From: Rubrivivax albus
GTDB taxonomy: Bacteria > Pseudomonadota > Gammaproteobacteria > Burkholderiales > Burkholderiaceae_C
NCBI RefSeq assembly: GCF_004016515.1
Contig: NZ_SACT01000001.1
Location: 496,001-560,000, forward strand
Length of the DNA stretch: 64,000 bases
Direction: 5' to 3'
The translations under genes and the position numbers were made by a program. Within the stretch, counting starts at the first letter, position 1; every line of letters begins with the position of its first letter. Below the pieces are notes generated by a model that ran no database searches, was not told the DNA's origin, and saw only the letters and a program-made list of their open reading frames with translations. Positions 1 to 11,241 of the stretch are shown one piece after another.

Positions 1-606
1 GACGTCACGTCCAAGGGCAAGCTGTTCAAGGCCGCGTGGAAAGACTTCTACGGCCCGATGCTCGAGTACCGCCCGCAGCACAAGGTGGTGGCCGTGGACG
101 CGCGCAACCGGACGCTGAAGTTCGAGGTCAACGAGGACGTCAAGGCCGACGTGCTCAACGTGCTGCCGGTGATGCGTGCCGGTGCGCTGGTGACGCAGAT
201 GGGCATCACCAACGCCAACGGCCGCTGGTGCCACGTGAACTTCCTGAACTTCGAGTCCACTGCGGCCAAGGACGTCCACGTGCTGGGCGACTCGGTGCAG
301 TCGGCCCAGGGCATGCCGAAGTCGGGCCACATGGCCAACTCGCATGCCAAGGCCGCGGCCGCGGCCATCGTGGCGGAGCTCAAGGGCCTGCCGGTCAACC
401 CGCACCCGATGCTCACCAACGTGTGCATGAGCTTCGTCGACGACACCCACGTGATCCACGTGGCCAGCGTGCACGAGTACGAGACGACGAAGAAGAGCTT
501 CTTCACCGTGGGCGGCTCGGGCGGCGTGTCCGACGCGCGCAGCGACCTGGAGGGCCGCTACGCCGAGGCCTGGGCGAAGAACATCTGGGCCGACATGCTC
601 AGCTGA
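1..606 (+). CDS. fccB: Flavocytochrome c sulfide dehydrogenase, flavoprotein subunit (3' part)
   Basis: The gene enters from the left edge and 201 C-terminal residues are visible. This periplasmic FAD subunit oxidises sulfide and passes electrons to a c-type cytochrome partner. The visible part has the second FAD-binding segment (VHVLGDS, then the PKSGHMANSHAKAAA helix) and the family's C-terminal flavin-binding domain, with a cysteine in RWCHV and another in NVCMSF; the active flavoprotein uses a cysteine pair. The signal peptide and first Rossmann motif lie outside the window, and so would a cytochrome subunit gene if it is upstream. A strong hairpin follows the stop. The family call is confident; whether this is a Fcc or a SoxF type cannot be decided from the fragment. 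Confidence 0.85.
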   Translation, partial: DVTSKGKLFKAAWKDFYGPMLEYRPQHKVVAVDARNRTLKFEVNEDVKADVLNVLPVMRAGALVTQMGITNANGRWCHVNFLNFESTAAKDVHVLGDSVQSAQGMPKSGHMANSHAKAAAAAIVAELKGLPVNPHPMLTNVCMSFVDDTHVIHVASVHEYETTKKSFFTVGGSGGVSDARSDLEGRYAEAWAKNIWADMLS

Positions 607-626
607 TCCGGCGCTCGGCCAACGTG

Positions 627-654
627 CAGCGGGGCGGCCGATGCCGCCCCGCTG
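627..654. terminator. Bidirectional terminator-like hairpin
   Basis: A perfect 12-bp inverted repeat (CAGCGGGGCGGC, loop CGAT, GCCGCCCCGCTG) sits between two convergent genes, 21 bases after the fccB stop and 18 bases from the stop of the PEP-CTERM gene. Only a short T-rich stretch (TCGTTTCG) follows on the plus strand, so it is a strong stem with a weak U tract. Confidence 0.7.
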
Positions 655-672
655 TCGTTTCGGGTCAGGCGG

Positions 673-1560
673 TCATGCCCGTCGGCGGCGAGCCCACGGG
701 CCGACGGCGCACAGGCCGGCGAGCATCAGCGCCCATGCCCCCGGCTCGGGCACCGGCGTGGCGTAGCTGAAGCCGCTGGCGGTGGTGACGTCCGCGCCGG
801 CTGTGAGTACATCCACCCTGTAGACCGCGCTGCCGTTCGTGTAGGCGCTGCCCCAGTCGCGTGCCTGGGGGGAACTGCGGTGATTGACGTTCAGCGACAG
901 GTCGCCCACCAGGTGCACGGTCTGCCCCACCGTGGTGGCGAAAACCGTGCTCTGGCTGAACACACCGTCGAGCCGGGTGTTGGCCTGCCCCTCGCCAGTG
1001 CGCAGCTCCAGGCCGGTGAGCCAGGGTGCATCCCAGCCGCTCAGGTGGAAGGCGGCCGCCGCGCGGCCCGTGGCCGAGGCGCTGCCCGTCGCGCCGTCGG
1101 GGTCGATGGCGAGCATCGACACGTCCAGCAGCACCGTCAGCTGCAACTGCACCGGCGTGCCGGCGGCCAGCGTGGTCGAGCCGATGGTGAAGAGGTCGCT
1201 CCAGGCGTCGCGCTGCGTGGCCGCGCCACCGGCGCCGGTGTAGCTCCCGGGCATCTGGCTGCCGGCCGACAGCTGGCCGCCGAGGCTGCCGAACTGCGCG
1301 GCCGTGGCCTGTACCGTGGCCCAGGACTGGCCCCAGCTGTTGACCTGGTAGAAGTCACCGGCACCGCCGGCGTTCTGGATGTTCAGGGTCACGTCACCGC
1401 AGCAGGTGCTGGTCAGCGTCTCGACGCTGCGTGTCTGCACCGTCTCCGGTGGGGCGGCCCCGGCCGGGCAGGCCGCGGCCAGACAGGCCAGCGCGGTCAG
1501 GGCCAGGCGCAGCGGCGCGGGGGCTCGGGAAGCAGGACGGGTCCAGGTGGCAGCAGGCAT
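673..1560 (-). CDS. PEP-CTERM sorting domain protein (locus A)
   Basis: This 295-residue exported protein has an N-terminal signal peptide (hydrophobic LALTALACLAAACPAGA) and a C-terminal sorting tag: VPEPG, a hydrophobic helix (WALMLAGLCAVG) and a final RRRR. Such tags are cut by an exosortase/XrtA-type enzyme, and the proteins end up outside the cell or in the biofilm matrix. The body is rich in Gly, Ser, Thr and Ala, has a CC pair early in the mature part, and belongs to no family I recognise. The start at 1560 follows AAGGAGA at good spacing; an in-frame ATG 33 bases further upstream lacks this. The small gene of locus A ends 16 bases upstream on the same strand, so the two are probably co-transcribed. 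Confidence 0.8.
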   Translation of the reverse strand: MPAATWTRPASRAPAPLRLALTALACLAAACPAGAAPPETVQTRSVETLTSTCCGDVTLNIQNAGGAGDFYQVNSWGQSWATVQATAAQFGSLGGQLSAGSQMPGSYTGAGGAATQRDAWSDLFTIGSTTLAAGTPVQLQLTVLLDVSMLAIDPDGATGSASATGRAAAAFHLSGWDAPWLTGLELRTGEGQANTRLDGVFSQSTVFATTVGQTVHLVGDLSLNVNHRSSPQARDWGSAYTNGSAVYRVDVLTAGADVTTASGFSYATPVPEPGAWALMLAGLCAVGPWARRRRA

Positions 1561-1576
1561 GGGGTCTCCTTGGGTT

Positions 1577-1801
1577 TCAGAACGCGGGGGCACCTTCGTC
1601 GGTGCCGGGGGTCGACTGGGGGACGGGCCGTCGTGCCCCGGGCGGCAGAGACGGGCGGGTGTCGGCCAGCAGGTGTTCCATCAGCGCCTGCGCGCTGTCG
1701 AACCCCACGGCGGACTCCTGGTCGACGGCACGCAGGTGTGCCCTGAAGCCGCCCGCCGCGGGCCGCCAGACCTTCAGCAGGTAGGTCGTCGAACGCTCCA
1801 T
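1577..1801 (-). CDS. Small conserved-pattern protein of locus A (74 aa)
   Basis: I do not recognise a named family. The first ~45 residues read as a compact unit: a strand (TYLLKVW), a Pro/Gly turn, a second strand (FRAHLRAV) and a helix introduced by GFDSAQALMEHL; the last ~25 residues are Pro/Gly-rich and probably disordered. No signal peptide or membrane segment is present. The compact unit aligns without gaps over 38 residues to the 69-residue protein at 60274-60483, with shared L, P, G, V, F, S, L, L at equal spacing. Both genes sit beside a large winged-helix/ATPase regulator and a PEP-CTERM gene. It lies 120 bases downstream of the regulator and 16 bases upstream of the PEP-CTERM gene. 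The function is unknown; a partner or effector of the regulator is a guess. Confidence 0.7.
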   Translation of the reverse strand: MERSTTYLLKVWRPAAGGFRAHLRAVDQESAVGFDSAQALMEHLLADTRPSLPPGARRPVPQSTPGTDEGAPAF

Positions 1802-1865
1802 GACTGTCTTCCCGGACGGTTGGCGGCGAGCCGGCGGCCCCCATGCACCGCACTGTGCCGGGGGG

Positions 1866-1887
1866 GCGCTTCACCAGCGTTTCACCG
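1866..1887. promoter_or_regulatory. Tandem 11-bp direct repeat, possible site for the winged-helix regulator
   Basis: Two adjacent 11-mers, GCGCTTCACCA and GCGTTTCACCG, agree at 9 of 11 positions. They lie in the 120-base gap between the regulator stop (1922) and the small gene start (1801), 65-86 bases upstream of that start. OmpR-fold winged helices, including AfsR/SARP and PhoP types, bind direct repeats of 11-bp period, often with a TTCACC-like core. The binding role is inferred. Confidence 0.45.
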
Positions 1888-1921
1888 ACACGTGGCCCAG
1901 TGTCGCCGGCGGCGCAAGCGG

Positions 1922-4900
1922 TCAGCGCGGGCGGTCGGCCTCGATGTCGGCCAGCGCCTCGTCGGGCGTCAGCGGCTGTTCGGCCGCCTCGGCACGGGCC
2001 CGGTCGTCCAGCGGCAGCGCCGACAGCAGCTGCCCGAAGAACCGTGCGTCCGACGGCGACGTGGCGGCCATGCCGATGGCGCACTGCAGCACGCGGGCCG
2101 CCTGCACCACCTGGCCCCGCGCCTCGCACAGCGCCGCCCAGGTGCGCAGGACCAGGGGCAGTTCGCTGTGCAGGCCGTGTCCGCGGGCCAGGCCCAGGGC
2201 TTCTCGGATCGGCGGCAGCGCCGCGGCCAGACGGCCGGCACGCACCTCCATGCGCGCCAGCATGGTCAGCTGCATGGCCTGCACGATGAGCAGACCCTGC
2301 GCGCGCGCCGCCTGCAGGCACTGCAGCGTCAGCGCGCGCGCCTCGTCCACGCGTCCGTCGCGCATCAGGAAACCCGCGAGGTTGCTGCGCGCATGCAGCT
2401 CGAAGAGCGTGAGCCCGTGGTCGTGGCAGTGCTGCACGGCCTGCCGTGTCCAATCGATCGCGGCCGCCAGGCGGTTGGCGTCCAGTTGCGCGCCGCCCAG
2501 GTTCACCAGGTGCACTGCCACCTGGTACAGGTTGCCCTGCTGCCGGTCGAGCTGCAGCGCCTGTTCACCGTGGGCGATCGCGGCGTCGGCATCGCCCAGG
2601 GCGCTGTGGCTGACCGCCAGATTGCCCAACGCCCAGGCGACGCAGTGGGTGTCGTCGTGCGTGCGGGCCAGCGCCAGCGCCTGCTCGAACCGGGCGTGGG
2701 CCTCCGTCAGGCGCCCCAGCGCCATCAGACAGCTGCCGCTGTTGAGCAGGCAGCCCACCAGTGCCTCCAGGTCGGCGGCCTGGATGCCGGCGGCCATGCC
2801 GGTCTCGGCCACGGCCAGACCGTCGGCCTGGTGCCCGCCGCGGTGCATCAGCATCGACAGGCCGTGCCGCAGCCGCGACAGGGCCCAGCCGGACGGGGCG
2901 TCGTGCGCCGCCATCGACTCCAGCCGCTGCAGCGCCGGGCGGAGCCGGCGGATGCCTTCCTGCAGCCGGCCGGTCACCTCGAAGTACACCCACAGGGCAC
3001 GCACGATGTGGCCAAGGGCCTCGCCCTGGGCCTCCTCCAGGGACGTGTCCCAGGCGCGGCAGATGTTGGCGAACTCGGCGTCGATGGCCACCACCAGCTG
3101 GCGCAGGTTGCCGCGCGTCAGCGGGGCGAGTTCCGCCATGTACCGGGCGAAGTGGCGGGCGTGGGCCTGCCGCGTGGCGGTGGCCAGGGCCGGATCAGCG
3201 GCCAGCAGCTCGGCGCCCAGCGTCTGCACCAGCGGGTGCAGGCGGAAACGGTCATCGGCGTCGATGGCCAGCAGGCCCCGGTCGGTGAGCGCCGACAGCA
3301 GCGGCAGGGCCGTGAGGCGACCCAGGGCGCGCGCGGCATCGCGGCTGAAGCCGTCCTGGAACATCGACACGGCGGCCAGGGCCTGTCTCTCGAGCGGGGA
3401 CAGCATCGCCACCGACTGCGCCAGCACGTCACGCACGCTCACATGCTCCGGCCGTGCCGGCTGGCCGACGGCGCTCGGGTGGCGCTGCAGCAGGTCCAGC
3501 GAACGCCGCAGCTCGTCGGCGATGGCAGCCGGCGGCATCAGGCGGACCCAGCTGGCGGCCAGTTCCAGGGCCAGCGGCATGCCACCCACGGCGGCGGCGA
3601 TGTCGACCACGGCACCGACGTGTGCCGCCAGTGCGAAACGCGGATCAGCCTGCCGCGCACGCCGGTCGAAGAGCTGCACGGCGTCGAAGGCCGAGGCGGC
3701 ATCCAGGTCGCGGCTGTCCTCGTCGGGCACGGCCAGGCCGGGCACCGGCAGCAGCCACTCGGCGACCTGCAGCGGCCCCGACGCGCCAAGGCGCACGCGG
3801 GACGTCACCAGCAGGCAGACGCCGGGGTGAGCCGCCAGCAGCCCGTCCAGCACGGCCTGCAGCGTGTCGACCCCGGGCAGGCCCAGCAGGTGTTCGGCGT
3901 TGTCCAGCACCATCAGGCATCGCTGTGCTGGCAGCGCGGCCGCCACCTGGGCCAGGGCCGTGGGTTCGTCCAGGGTCTGCAGCCCCAGTTGCTGGGCCAG
4001 GCGCGGCAGCAGGGCAGCGGCCTGCGTCAGGTCCTGAAGGTCCACCCACCAGGCGCCCCCGGGGAAATCGGTGCGGGTGTGTGCAGCCTCGGCCCCGGTC
4101 AGGCCCGCCACCACGCGCGCCAGGCGGCTCTTGCCGACACCGCCCGGCCCGAGCAGCGTCAGCAGCCGGCAGTCGGCGCGCGCCAGCAGCGCCTGCGCCT
4201 CCGCCCGTTCCTGCTGCCGGCCGACGAAGTCGGTGCCGCTGTCGGGCGGCACGATCCGCGGCCGTCCTGACGGCGTGTCCGGGGTTGCCCCCGCGGTCGG
4301 CGGCGACCCGTCCAGACGGGCCATCAGGTCACGCAGGTGCTGGGCCGGCTCGATGCCCAGCTCCTCGGCCAGCCGGTGGGCAAAGGCCCGGAAGCGCTGG
4401 CGGGCGGCCGCTCCCTGCCCGCGGGCCATCGCGGCCTCCAACCAGGCCGTCATGGCCGTCTCGTCGAGGGCGTCGTGGGACAGCAGCCGGTCGGCCAGGG
4501 CCGCGCGGGCCGCCGGGTCCGCCGCCTGCGCCAGCCAGTCCCAGGCCGCGGATTGCCAGGCCGCTGCCACCCGCCGGCGCTGGCTGTCCAGCCAGTCCGA
4601 CCAGGCGGGGTTGGCCGGATCGTCCAGCCCTTCCAGCAGCGGCTGGCCGGCCGTCGTCACGGCGTCGGCCCGGGTGTCGGGGTCGCTGCTGCCGAGCGCC
4701 GACAGGCAGGCCCGGACATCGTGGTCGACCACCCAGCGCACGGCATGCTCTGTCGCTTCCACCGCCTGGGCGCCTGGCAGCAGGCGGGCGCGGTGCACGA
4801 CCGTGCGCAGGTTGCTGCGCGCCGCCGCTGCGCCGTGCGCCGGCCACAACAGCTGGCCCAGCCGCTCGCGCGCGATCCACTGGCCATCGGCCAGCGCCAG

Positions 4901-5047
4901 CACCGTCAGCAACTGGAAGCGCCGCTCGGCGGTGAAGGGCACCAGCGACGACCCGGCCTGCAACGCCGGCGGGCCGAACAACCGCAGCACGGGCGGGCCG
5001 TCGGCGACGGCGGCCACATCGGCAGCGGGTTGCGGCGGAGGGGGCAT
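1922..5047 (-). CDS. SARP/AfsR-like regulator: winged helix - BTAD - NB-ARC ATPase - TPR
   Basis: This 1041-residue cytoplasmic protein has the architecture of AfsR-type signal-integrating transcription regulators. Residues ~20-110 form an OmpR-like winged helix; ~115-245 form a bacterial transcriptional activation (BTAD) helical domain ending in the typical LAEELGIEPAQHLRDL. A linker with FVGRQQER (~275) leads to an NTPase with Walker A GPGGVGKS (300-307) and Walker B MVLDNAEH (~380). Residues ~600-1000 are helical repeats of TPR type. Such proteins bind DNA through the head and are gated by nucleotide and ligand binding to the tail. It is divergent from the methyltransferase gene at 5156 and is followed on its own strand by the small protein and PEP-CTERM genes. 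Class call confident; ligand and targets unknown. Confidence 0.85.
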   Translation of the reverse strand: MPPPPQPAADVAAVADGPPVLRLFGPPALQAGSSLVPFTAERRFQLLTVLALADGQWIARERLGQLLWPAHGAAAARSNLRTVVHRARLLPGAQAVEATEHAVRWVVDHDVRACLSALGSSDPDTRADAVTTAGQPLLEGLDDPANPAWSDWLDSQRRRVAAAWQSAAWDWLAQAADPAARAALADRLLSHDALDETAMTAWLEAAMARGQGAAARQRFRAFAHRLAEELGIEPAQHLRDLMARLDGSPPTAGATPDTPSGRPRIVPPDSGTDFVGRQQERAEAQALLARADCRLLTLLGPGGVGKSRLARVVAGLTGAEAAHTRTDFPGGAWWVDLQDLTQAAALLPRLAQQLGLQTLDEPTALAQVAAALPAQRCLMVLDNAEHLLGLPGVDTLQAVLDGLLAAHPGVCLLVTSRVRLGASGPLQVAEWLLPVPGLAVPDEDSRDLDAASAFDAVQLFDRRARQADPRFALAAHVGAVVDIAAAVGGMPLALELAASWVRLMPPAAIADELRRSLDLLQRHPSAVGQPARPEHVSVRDVLAQSVAMLSPLERQALAAVSMFQDGFSRDAARALGRLTALPLLSALTDRGLLAIDADDRFRLHPLVQTLGAELLAADPALATATRQAHARHFARYMAELAPLTRGNLRQLVVAIDAEFANICRAWDTSLEEAQGEALGHIVRALWVYFEVTGRLQEGIRRLRPALQRLESMAAHDAPSGWALSRLRHGLSMLMHRGGHQADGLAVAETGMAAGIQAADLEALVGCLLNSGSCLMALGRLTEAHARFEQALALARTHDDTHCVAWALGNLAVSHSALGDADAAIAHGEQALQLDRQQGNLYQVAVHLVNLGGAQLDANRLAAAIDWTRQAVQHCHDHGLTLFELHARSNLAGFLMRDGRVDEARALTLQCLQAARAQGLLIVQAMQLTMLARMEVRAGRLAAALPPIREALGLARGHGLHSELPLVLRTWAALCEARGQVVQAARVLQCAIGMAATSPSDARFFGQLLSALPLDDRARAEAAEQPLTPDEALADIEADRPR

Positions 5048-5155
5048 GCAGGGTGCTTGGGGACGTGCGGCGCATCAAGCATAGGCGATTGCCCTGCGGC
5101 GCTCGCCCACAATGGGTGGCCTGTCGTCGGTGCTGCCGATGCCGAGGAGCACGCC

Positions 5156-5903
5156 ATGTCCTGGAACCCGGAGCAATACCTCAAGTTCGCCGGCCCCCGG
5201 CTTCAGCCGGCGCTGGACCTGATGGCCCGCCTGCCGGCCGACCTGGCGGCGCCGCTGGCCGTGGACCTCGGCTGCGGCACCGGCAGCGCCACGCTGCGCC
5301 TGGCAGAACGCTGGCCGCAGGCCGAAGTGATCGGTGTCGACGACAGTGCCGACATGCTGGCGCGCGCAGCCCCCGCCTGCTCGCGGGTGCGCTGGGTGCA
5401 GGGCCACCTTGGGCACTGGCGGGTTCCGTCACCAGCGGGCTTGATCTTCTCCAACGCCGCGCTGCACTGGCTGCCGGACCACGTGACCCTGTTCCCGACC
5501 CTGCTCTCGCAACTGGCACCCGGCGGCGTGCTGGCCGTGCAGATGCCGCGCAATTTCGGCGCGCCGTCGCACCAGCTCATCCATGCGACGGCGCTGGACG
5601 GCCCGTGGCGTGCGCGGCTGGCGCCACTGGTGACGCCGCCGCCAGTGGGCGAGCCGCGCTGGTACATCGAGCAGCTGGCGCCGCACGTCACCGCGTTGGA
5701 TGTCTGGGAGACCGAGTACCAGCAGGTCCTGACCGGCCCCGACCCGGTGAAGGAGTACACCAAGGGCACCTGGCTGATGCGCTTCCTGCAAGCGCTGCCG
5801 CCAGACGAGGCGGCGGCCTTCGAGGCCGACTACGCGGCGCGCGTGCGTGCCGCCTACCCGCCACTGGCCGACGGGCGCACGCTGTTCCCGTTCCGGCGGC
5901 TGT

Positions 5904-5923
<20 letters not shown>
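5156..5923 (+). CDS. tam: Trans-aconitate 2-methyltransferase-like SAM methyltransferase
   Basis: The 255-residue class I methyltransferase has motif I VDLGCGTGS near residue 37, an acidic motif-II loop (GVDDSADM) and FSNAALHWLPDH, which matches the Tam signature. Tam methylates trans-aconitate, a spontaneous by-product of the citrate cycle that inhibits aconitase, using S-adenosylmethionine. The whole length and the late segment DPVKEYTKGTWLMRFLQAL also fit Tam. The ATG at 5156 follows GAGGAG at 8 bases and is preferred over a long upstream extension that would run antisense to the regulator. The 3' end overlaps the convergent hydrolase gene by 20 bases. Confidence 0.85.
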
Positions 5924-8236
<2,313 letters not shown>

Positions 8237-8241
8237 CGGCC

Positions 8242-10113
8242 GTGCGTCTGCGGCGGCAGGCTGGTGCGCTGGCGGCACCGCTGGCCGCGGCGCTGCTGCT
8301 GGGCGCCTGCACCGGCCTGCCGCAGCCGGCAGACCCACCGGCGCCGGCCTCAGTGGCGCCTGCTGCTTCGGCGCAGCCCACACCTGCGATCCCCGCCGCG
8401 CCCGAGCGTGCCTCCGGCTGGCGTACCGGCCTGCAGCCGGTGCGGGCGGCGCAGCACCTGGTGGCCACCGCCCACCCGCTGGCCAGCGAGGTGGGCCTGG
8501 CCACGCTGCGCGCCGGCGGCTCGGCCGCGGATGCGGCCCTGGCCGTGCAAACGGTGCTGGGCCTGGTGGAGCCGCAGAGCTCCGGACTGGGCGGCGGCGC
8601 CTTCATCGTGCACGTGGATGCCGCCGGCCGTGTGCAGACCTGGGACGGCCGCGAGACCGCACCCGCCGCCGCGTTGCCCGACGACCTGCGCTGGATCTCG
8701 ACCGACGACCGCCGCGCGCCGTTGCCCGACGTGCGCGCCAGCGGCCGCAGCATCGGCGTGCCCGGCGCGCTGCGCGCGCTGGAGGCGCTGCACCTGCAGC
8801 ACGGCCGCCTGCCCTGGGCCCGGGCCTTCGACCCCGCCATCGGCCTGGCCGAGCGCGGCTTCCCGGTGCCGCAGCGCATGGCCGACGCCATCGCCACGCA
8901 CCGTGCCCAGCTGCTGCGCGACCCCGAAGCCGCCGCGCTGTTCCTGCACGCCGACGGCAGCCCGCGTACCGCCGGCAGCCTGCTGAAGAATCCGGCCTAC
9001 GCCGCCACGCTGCGCACGCTGGCGGCCGACGGCGCCGGTGCCTTCTACCGCGGCCCCATCGCCGACGACATCGTCGCCGAGGTGCAGCGCACGCAGGCCG
9101 GCCCGGCCGCGCCGGGGCCGCTGACCCCGGGCCGCATGACGGTGGCCGACCTGGCCGGCTACCGGGCCGTCGAACGCGCGCCGGTGTGCAGCGCCTACCG
9201 GCAGTGGGAGGTCTGCGGCATGGGGCCGCCGAGTTCCGGCGGCATCGCGGTGGGCCAGGTGCTGGGCCTGCTGGCCGCCGCGCCGCCGGCCTCACCCGGG
9301 CCCGACGCCGTGCACCGCCTCGTCGAGGCCCTGCGCCTGGCCTTTGCCGACCGCAACCGCTACGTGGCCGACACCGATTTCGTCCCGCTGCCGGGCCAGG
9401 GCGCCGCCACGCTGCTGGATCCGGCCTACCTGCACCGCCGTGCCGCGCTGATCCAGCCCGACCGCAGCCTGGGCGTGGCGCCGGCCGGCCGCTTCGACGC
9501 CGTCGCACGTGGCACGCATGCCGGCGTCGAACACGGCACCTCGCACGTCTCCATCGTCGACCGCTGGGGCAATGCCGTGGCCATGACCACCACGGTGGAA
9601 TCAAGCCTCGGTTCGTGGCGCGTGGTGCGCGGTTTCGTGCTCAACAACCAGCTCACCGACTTCTCGGCCCAGCCGGCCGACGCCGACGGCCCGGTGGCCA
9701 ACCGGCTGGCGGGCGGCAAGCGCCCGCGCAGCTCGATGGCGCCGACACTGGTCTTCGACCGTGCCTCTGACGGCACCCGTGGTGCATTGCGGGCCGTGAC
9801 CGGGTCGCCCGGCGGCGCGGCCATCATCGCCTTCGTCGCCCAGACCCTGTTGGCGCTGCAGGAAGGGCGGCTCGACGCGCAGGCCGCGAACGAGATGCCG
9901 CGCGTCGGCGCCTTCAACACCCCCGCCACCGTGCTGGAGCGTGACCACCCGGACGGCGCGACACTCGACGCGCTGGAGGCCGCGCTGCGCGCACGCGGCC
10001 ACCGCGTGGTGCGCATGCCCATGGCCAGCGGCGTGGCCACGATCCTGCGCGTGCCCGGCGGCTGGCAGGGCGGCGTGGACCCGCGGCGCGAAGGCCAGGC
10101 GCTGGGCGACTGA
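8242..10113 (+). CDS. ggt: Gamma-glutamyltransferase, predicted lipoprotein
   Basis: This 623-residue enzyme cleaves gamma-glutamyl bonds of glutathione and similar compounds and transfers the group to water or amino acids. The GTG at 8242, six bases after argG, gives a lipoprotein signal (LAAALLLGAC, lipobox Cys) and then a Pro/Ala linker, so the protein should be anchored on the periplasmic side. Family marks are SGLGGGAFIVH, the autoprocessing and catalytic Thr433 in HGTSHVSIVD, which separates the large and small subunits, and the later PRSSMAPTL and GSPGGAAI. DUF2855 follows after 24 bases. Confidence 0.93.
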   Translation: MRLRRQAGALAAPLAAALLLGACTGLPQPADPPAPASVAPAASAQPTPAIPAAPERASGWRTGLQPVRAAQHLVATAHPLASEVGLATLRAGGSAADAALAVQTVLGLVEPQSSGLGGGAFIVHVDAAGRVQTWDGRETAPAAALPDDLRWISTDDRRAPLPDVRASGRSIGVPGALRALEALHLQHGRLPWARAFDPAIGLAERGFPVPQRMADAIATHRAQLLRDPEAAALFLHADGSPRTAGSLLKNPAYAATLRTLAADGAGAFYRGPIADDIVAEVQRTQAGPAAPGPLTPGRMTVADLAGYRAVERAPVCSAYRQWEVCGMGPPSSGGIAVGQVLGLLAAAPPASPGPDAVHRLVEALRLAFADRNRYVADTDFVPLPGQGAATLLDPAYLHRRAALIQPDRSLGVAPAGRFDAVARGTHAGVEHGTSHVSIVDRWGNAVAMTTTVESSLGSWRVVRGFVLNNQLTDFSAQPADADGPVANRLAGGKRPRSSMAPTLVFDRASDGTRGALRAVTGSPGGAAIIAFVAQTLLALQEGRLDAQAANEMPRVGAFNTPATVLERDHPDGATLDALEAALRARGHRVVRMPMASGVATILRVPGGWQGGVDPRREGQALGD

Positions 10114-10137
10114 AGGGCAGATGACCGGAGACAGACG

Positions 10138-11235
10138 ATGAGCGAGACCCACTTCCAGGTGCGCAAACAGGCGCTGGCCGAGACCCGATGCATCGAACGC
10201 GAGGCCACGCCGCTGGCCGACGGCGAGGTGCGCGTGCGTGTGGACCGCTGCGCCTACACGGCCAACAACATCACCTACGCCGCCTTCGGTGACGCGATGC
10301 AGTACTGGGCCTTCTACCCGACGGGCGACGACGCCTGGGGCAACATCCCGGTCTGGGGCTTCGGCGACGTGGTGCAGAGCCTGCACCCCGGCGTGGCCGT
10401 GGGCGAGCGCCTGTACGGCTACTGGCCCAGCGCCAGTCACGCGGTGCTGGCGCCCACCCGGCTGCGTGCCGCCGGGTTTGCCGACGGCAGTGCGCACCGC
10501 GCCAGCCTGCCCGCCGTCTACAACCAGCTGCTGCGTTGCAACGCGGACCCGCTGTACACCCGCGACAGCGAAGACCTGCAGGCGCTGCTGCGCCCGCTGT
10601 TCACCACCAGCTGGCTGATCGACGACTTCCTGGCCGACGCGGGCTTCTTTGGCGCCGCCCGCGTGCTGCTGTCGTCGGCCAGCAGCAAGACCGCCAGCGC
10701 CACCGCGGCGCTGCTGCACGCACGCGGCGGCGTGGAGGTGGTGGGCCTCACATCGCCCGCCAACCGCGCGTACTGCGAACGCCTGGGCGCCCACCACCGC
10801 GTGCTGGCCTACGACGACCTGGAGACGCTGGCGCCCGACGCGCCTGCGGTGTACGTGGACTTCGCCGGCAACGGCGCGCTGCGCCGGCGCGTGCACGCGC
10901 ACCTGCCGGCGCTGTCCTACAGCTGTTCTGTGGGCGGCACGCACGTGGATCAGCTCTCGGGCACACGCGACCTGCCGGGGCCCAGGCCGGTGCTGTTCTT
11001 CGCCCCGGCGCAGGTGAAGAAGCGCCTGGGCGACTGGGGGCCGGAGGCCTTCGAGCAGCGCCTGGCCGACGCCTGGCGCTCGCACCTGATGCGGGTGACG
11101 GCCGGGCCGGCGCCTTGGGTGCGTGTGGTCGAGCACGCGGCGCCGGCCGGGCTGGCGGCGTTGCATGGGCAGGTGCTGGGCGGCCGGGACGATCCGGCGG
11201 CGGGGCATGTGATGGTGTGGGGGCGCGGCGCCTGA
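10138..11235 (+). CDS. DUF2855 family protein, quinone-reductase-like
   Basis: The 365-residue protein matches the DUF2855 family, which resembles the medium-chain alcohol dehydrogenase/quinone reductase fold. Signature stretches are YTANNITYAAFGD near residue 41, YGYWPSASH, and a degenerate nucleotide-binding segment LLSSASSKTASATA near 180. The usual GxGxxG is not present. The activity is unknown; in some bacteria relatives are linked to polyhydroxyalkanoate or lipid genes, which are not seen here. It follows ggt by 24 bases on the same strand and may be co-transcribed. Confidence 0.8.
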   Translation: MSETHFQVRKQALAETRCIEREATPLADGEVRVRVDRCAYTANNITYAAFGDAMQYWAFYPTGDDAWGNIPVWGFGDVVQSLHPGVAVGERLYGYWPSASHAVLAPTRLRAAGFADGSAHRASLPAVYNQLLRCNADPLYTRDSEDLQALLRPLFTTSWLIDDFLADAGFFGAARVLLSSASSKTASATAALLHARGGVEVVGLTSPANRAYCERLGAHHRVLAYDDLETLAPDAPAVYVDFAGNGALRRRVHAHLPALSYSCSVGGTHVDQLSGTRDLPGPRPVLFFAPAQVKKRLGDWGPEAFEQRLADAWRSHLMRVTAGPAPWVRVVEHAAPAGLAALHGQVLGGRDDPAAGHVMVWGRGA

Positions 11236-11241
11236 GCGCGA

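Noticed and set aside
1379..4270. Long plus-strand open frame opposite the PEP-CTERM gene and regulator A
   Set aside because: Shadow composition and no domain; the minus-strand genes carry clear motifs.
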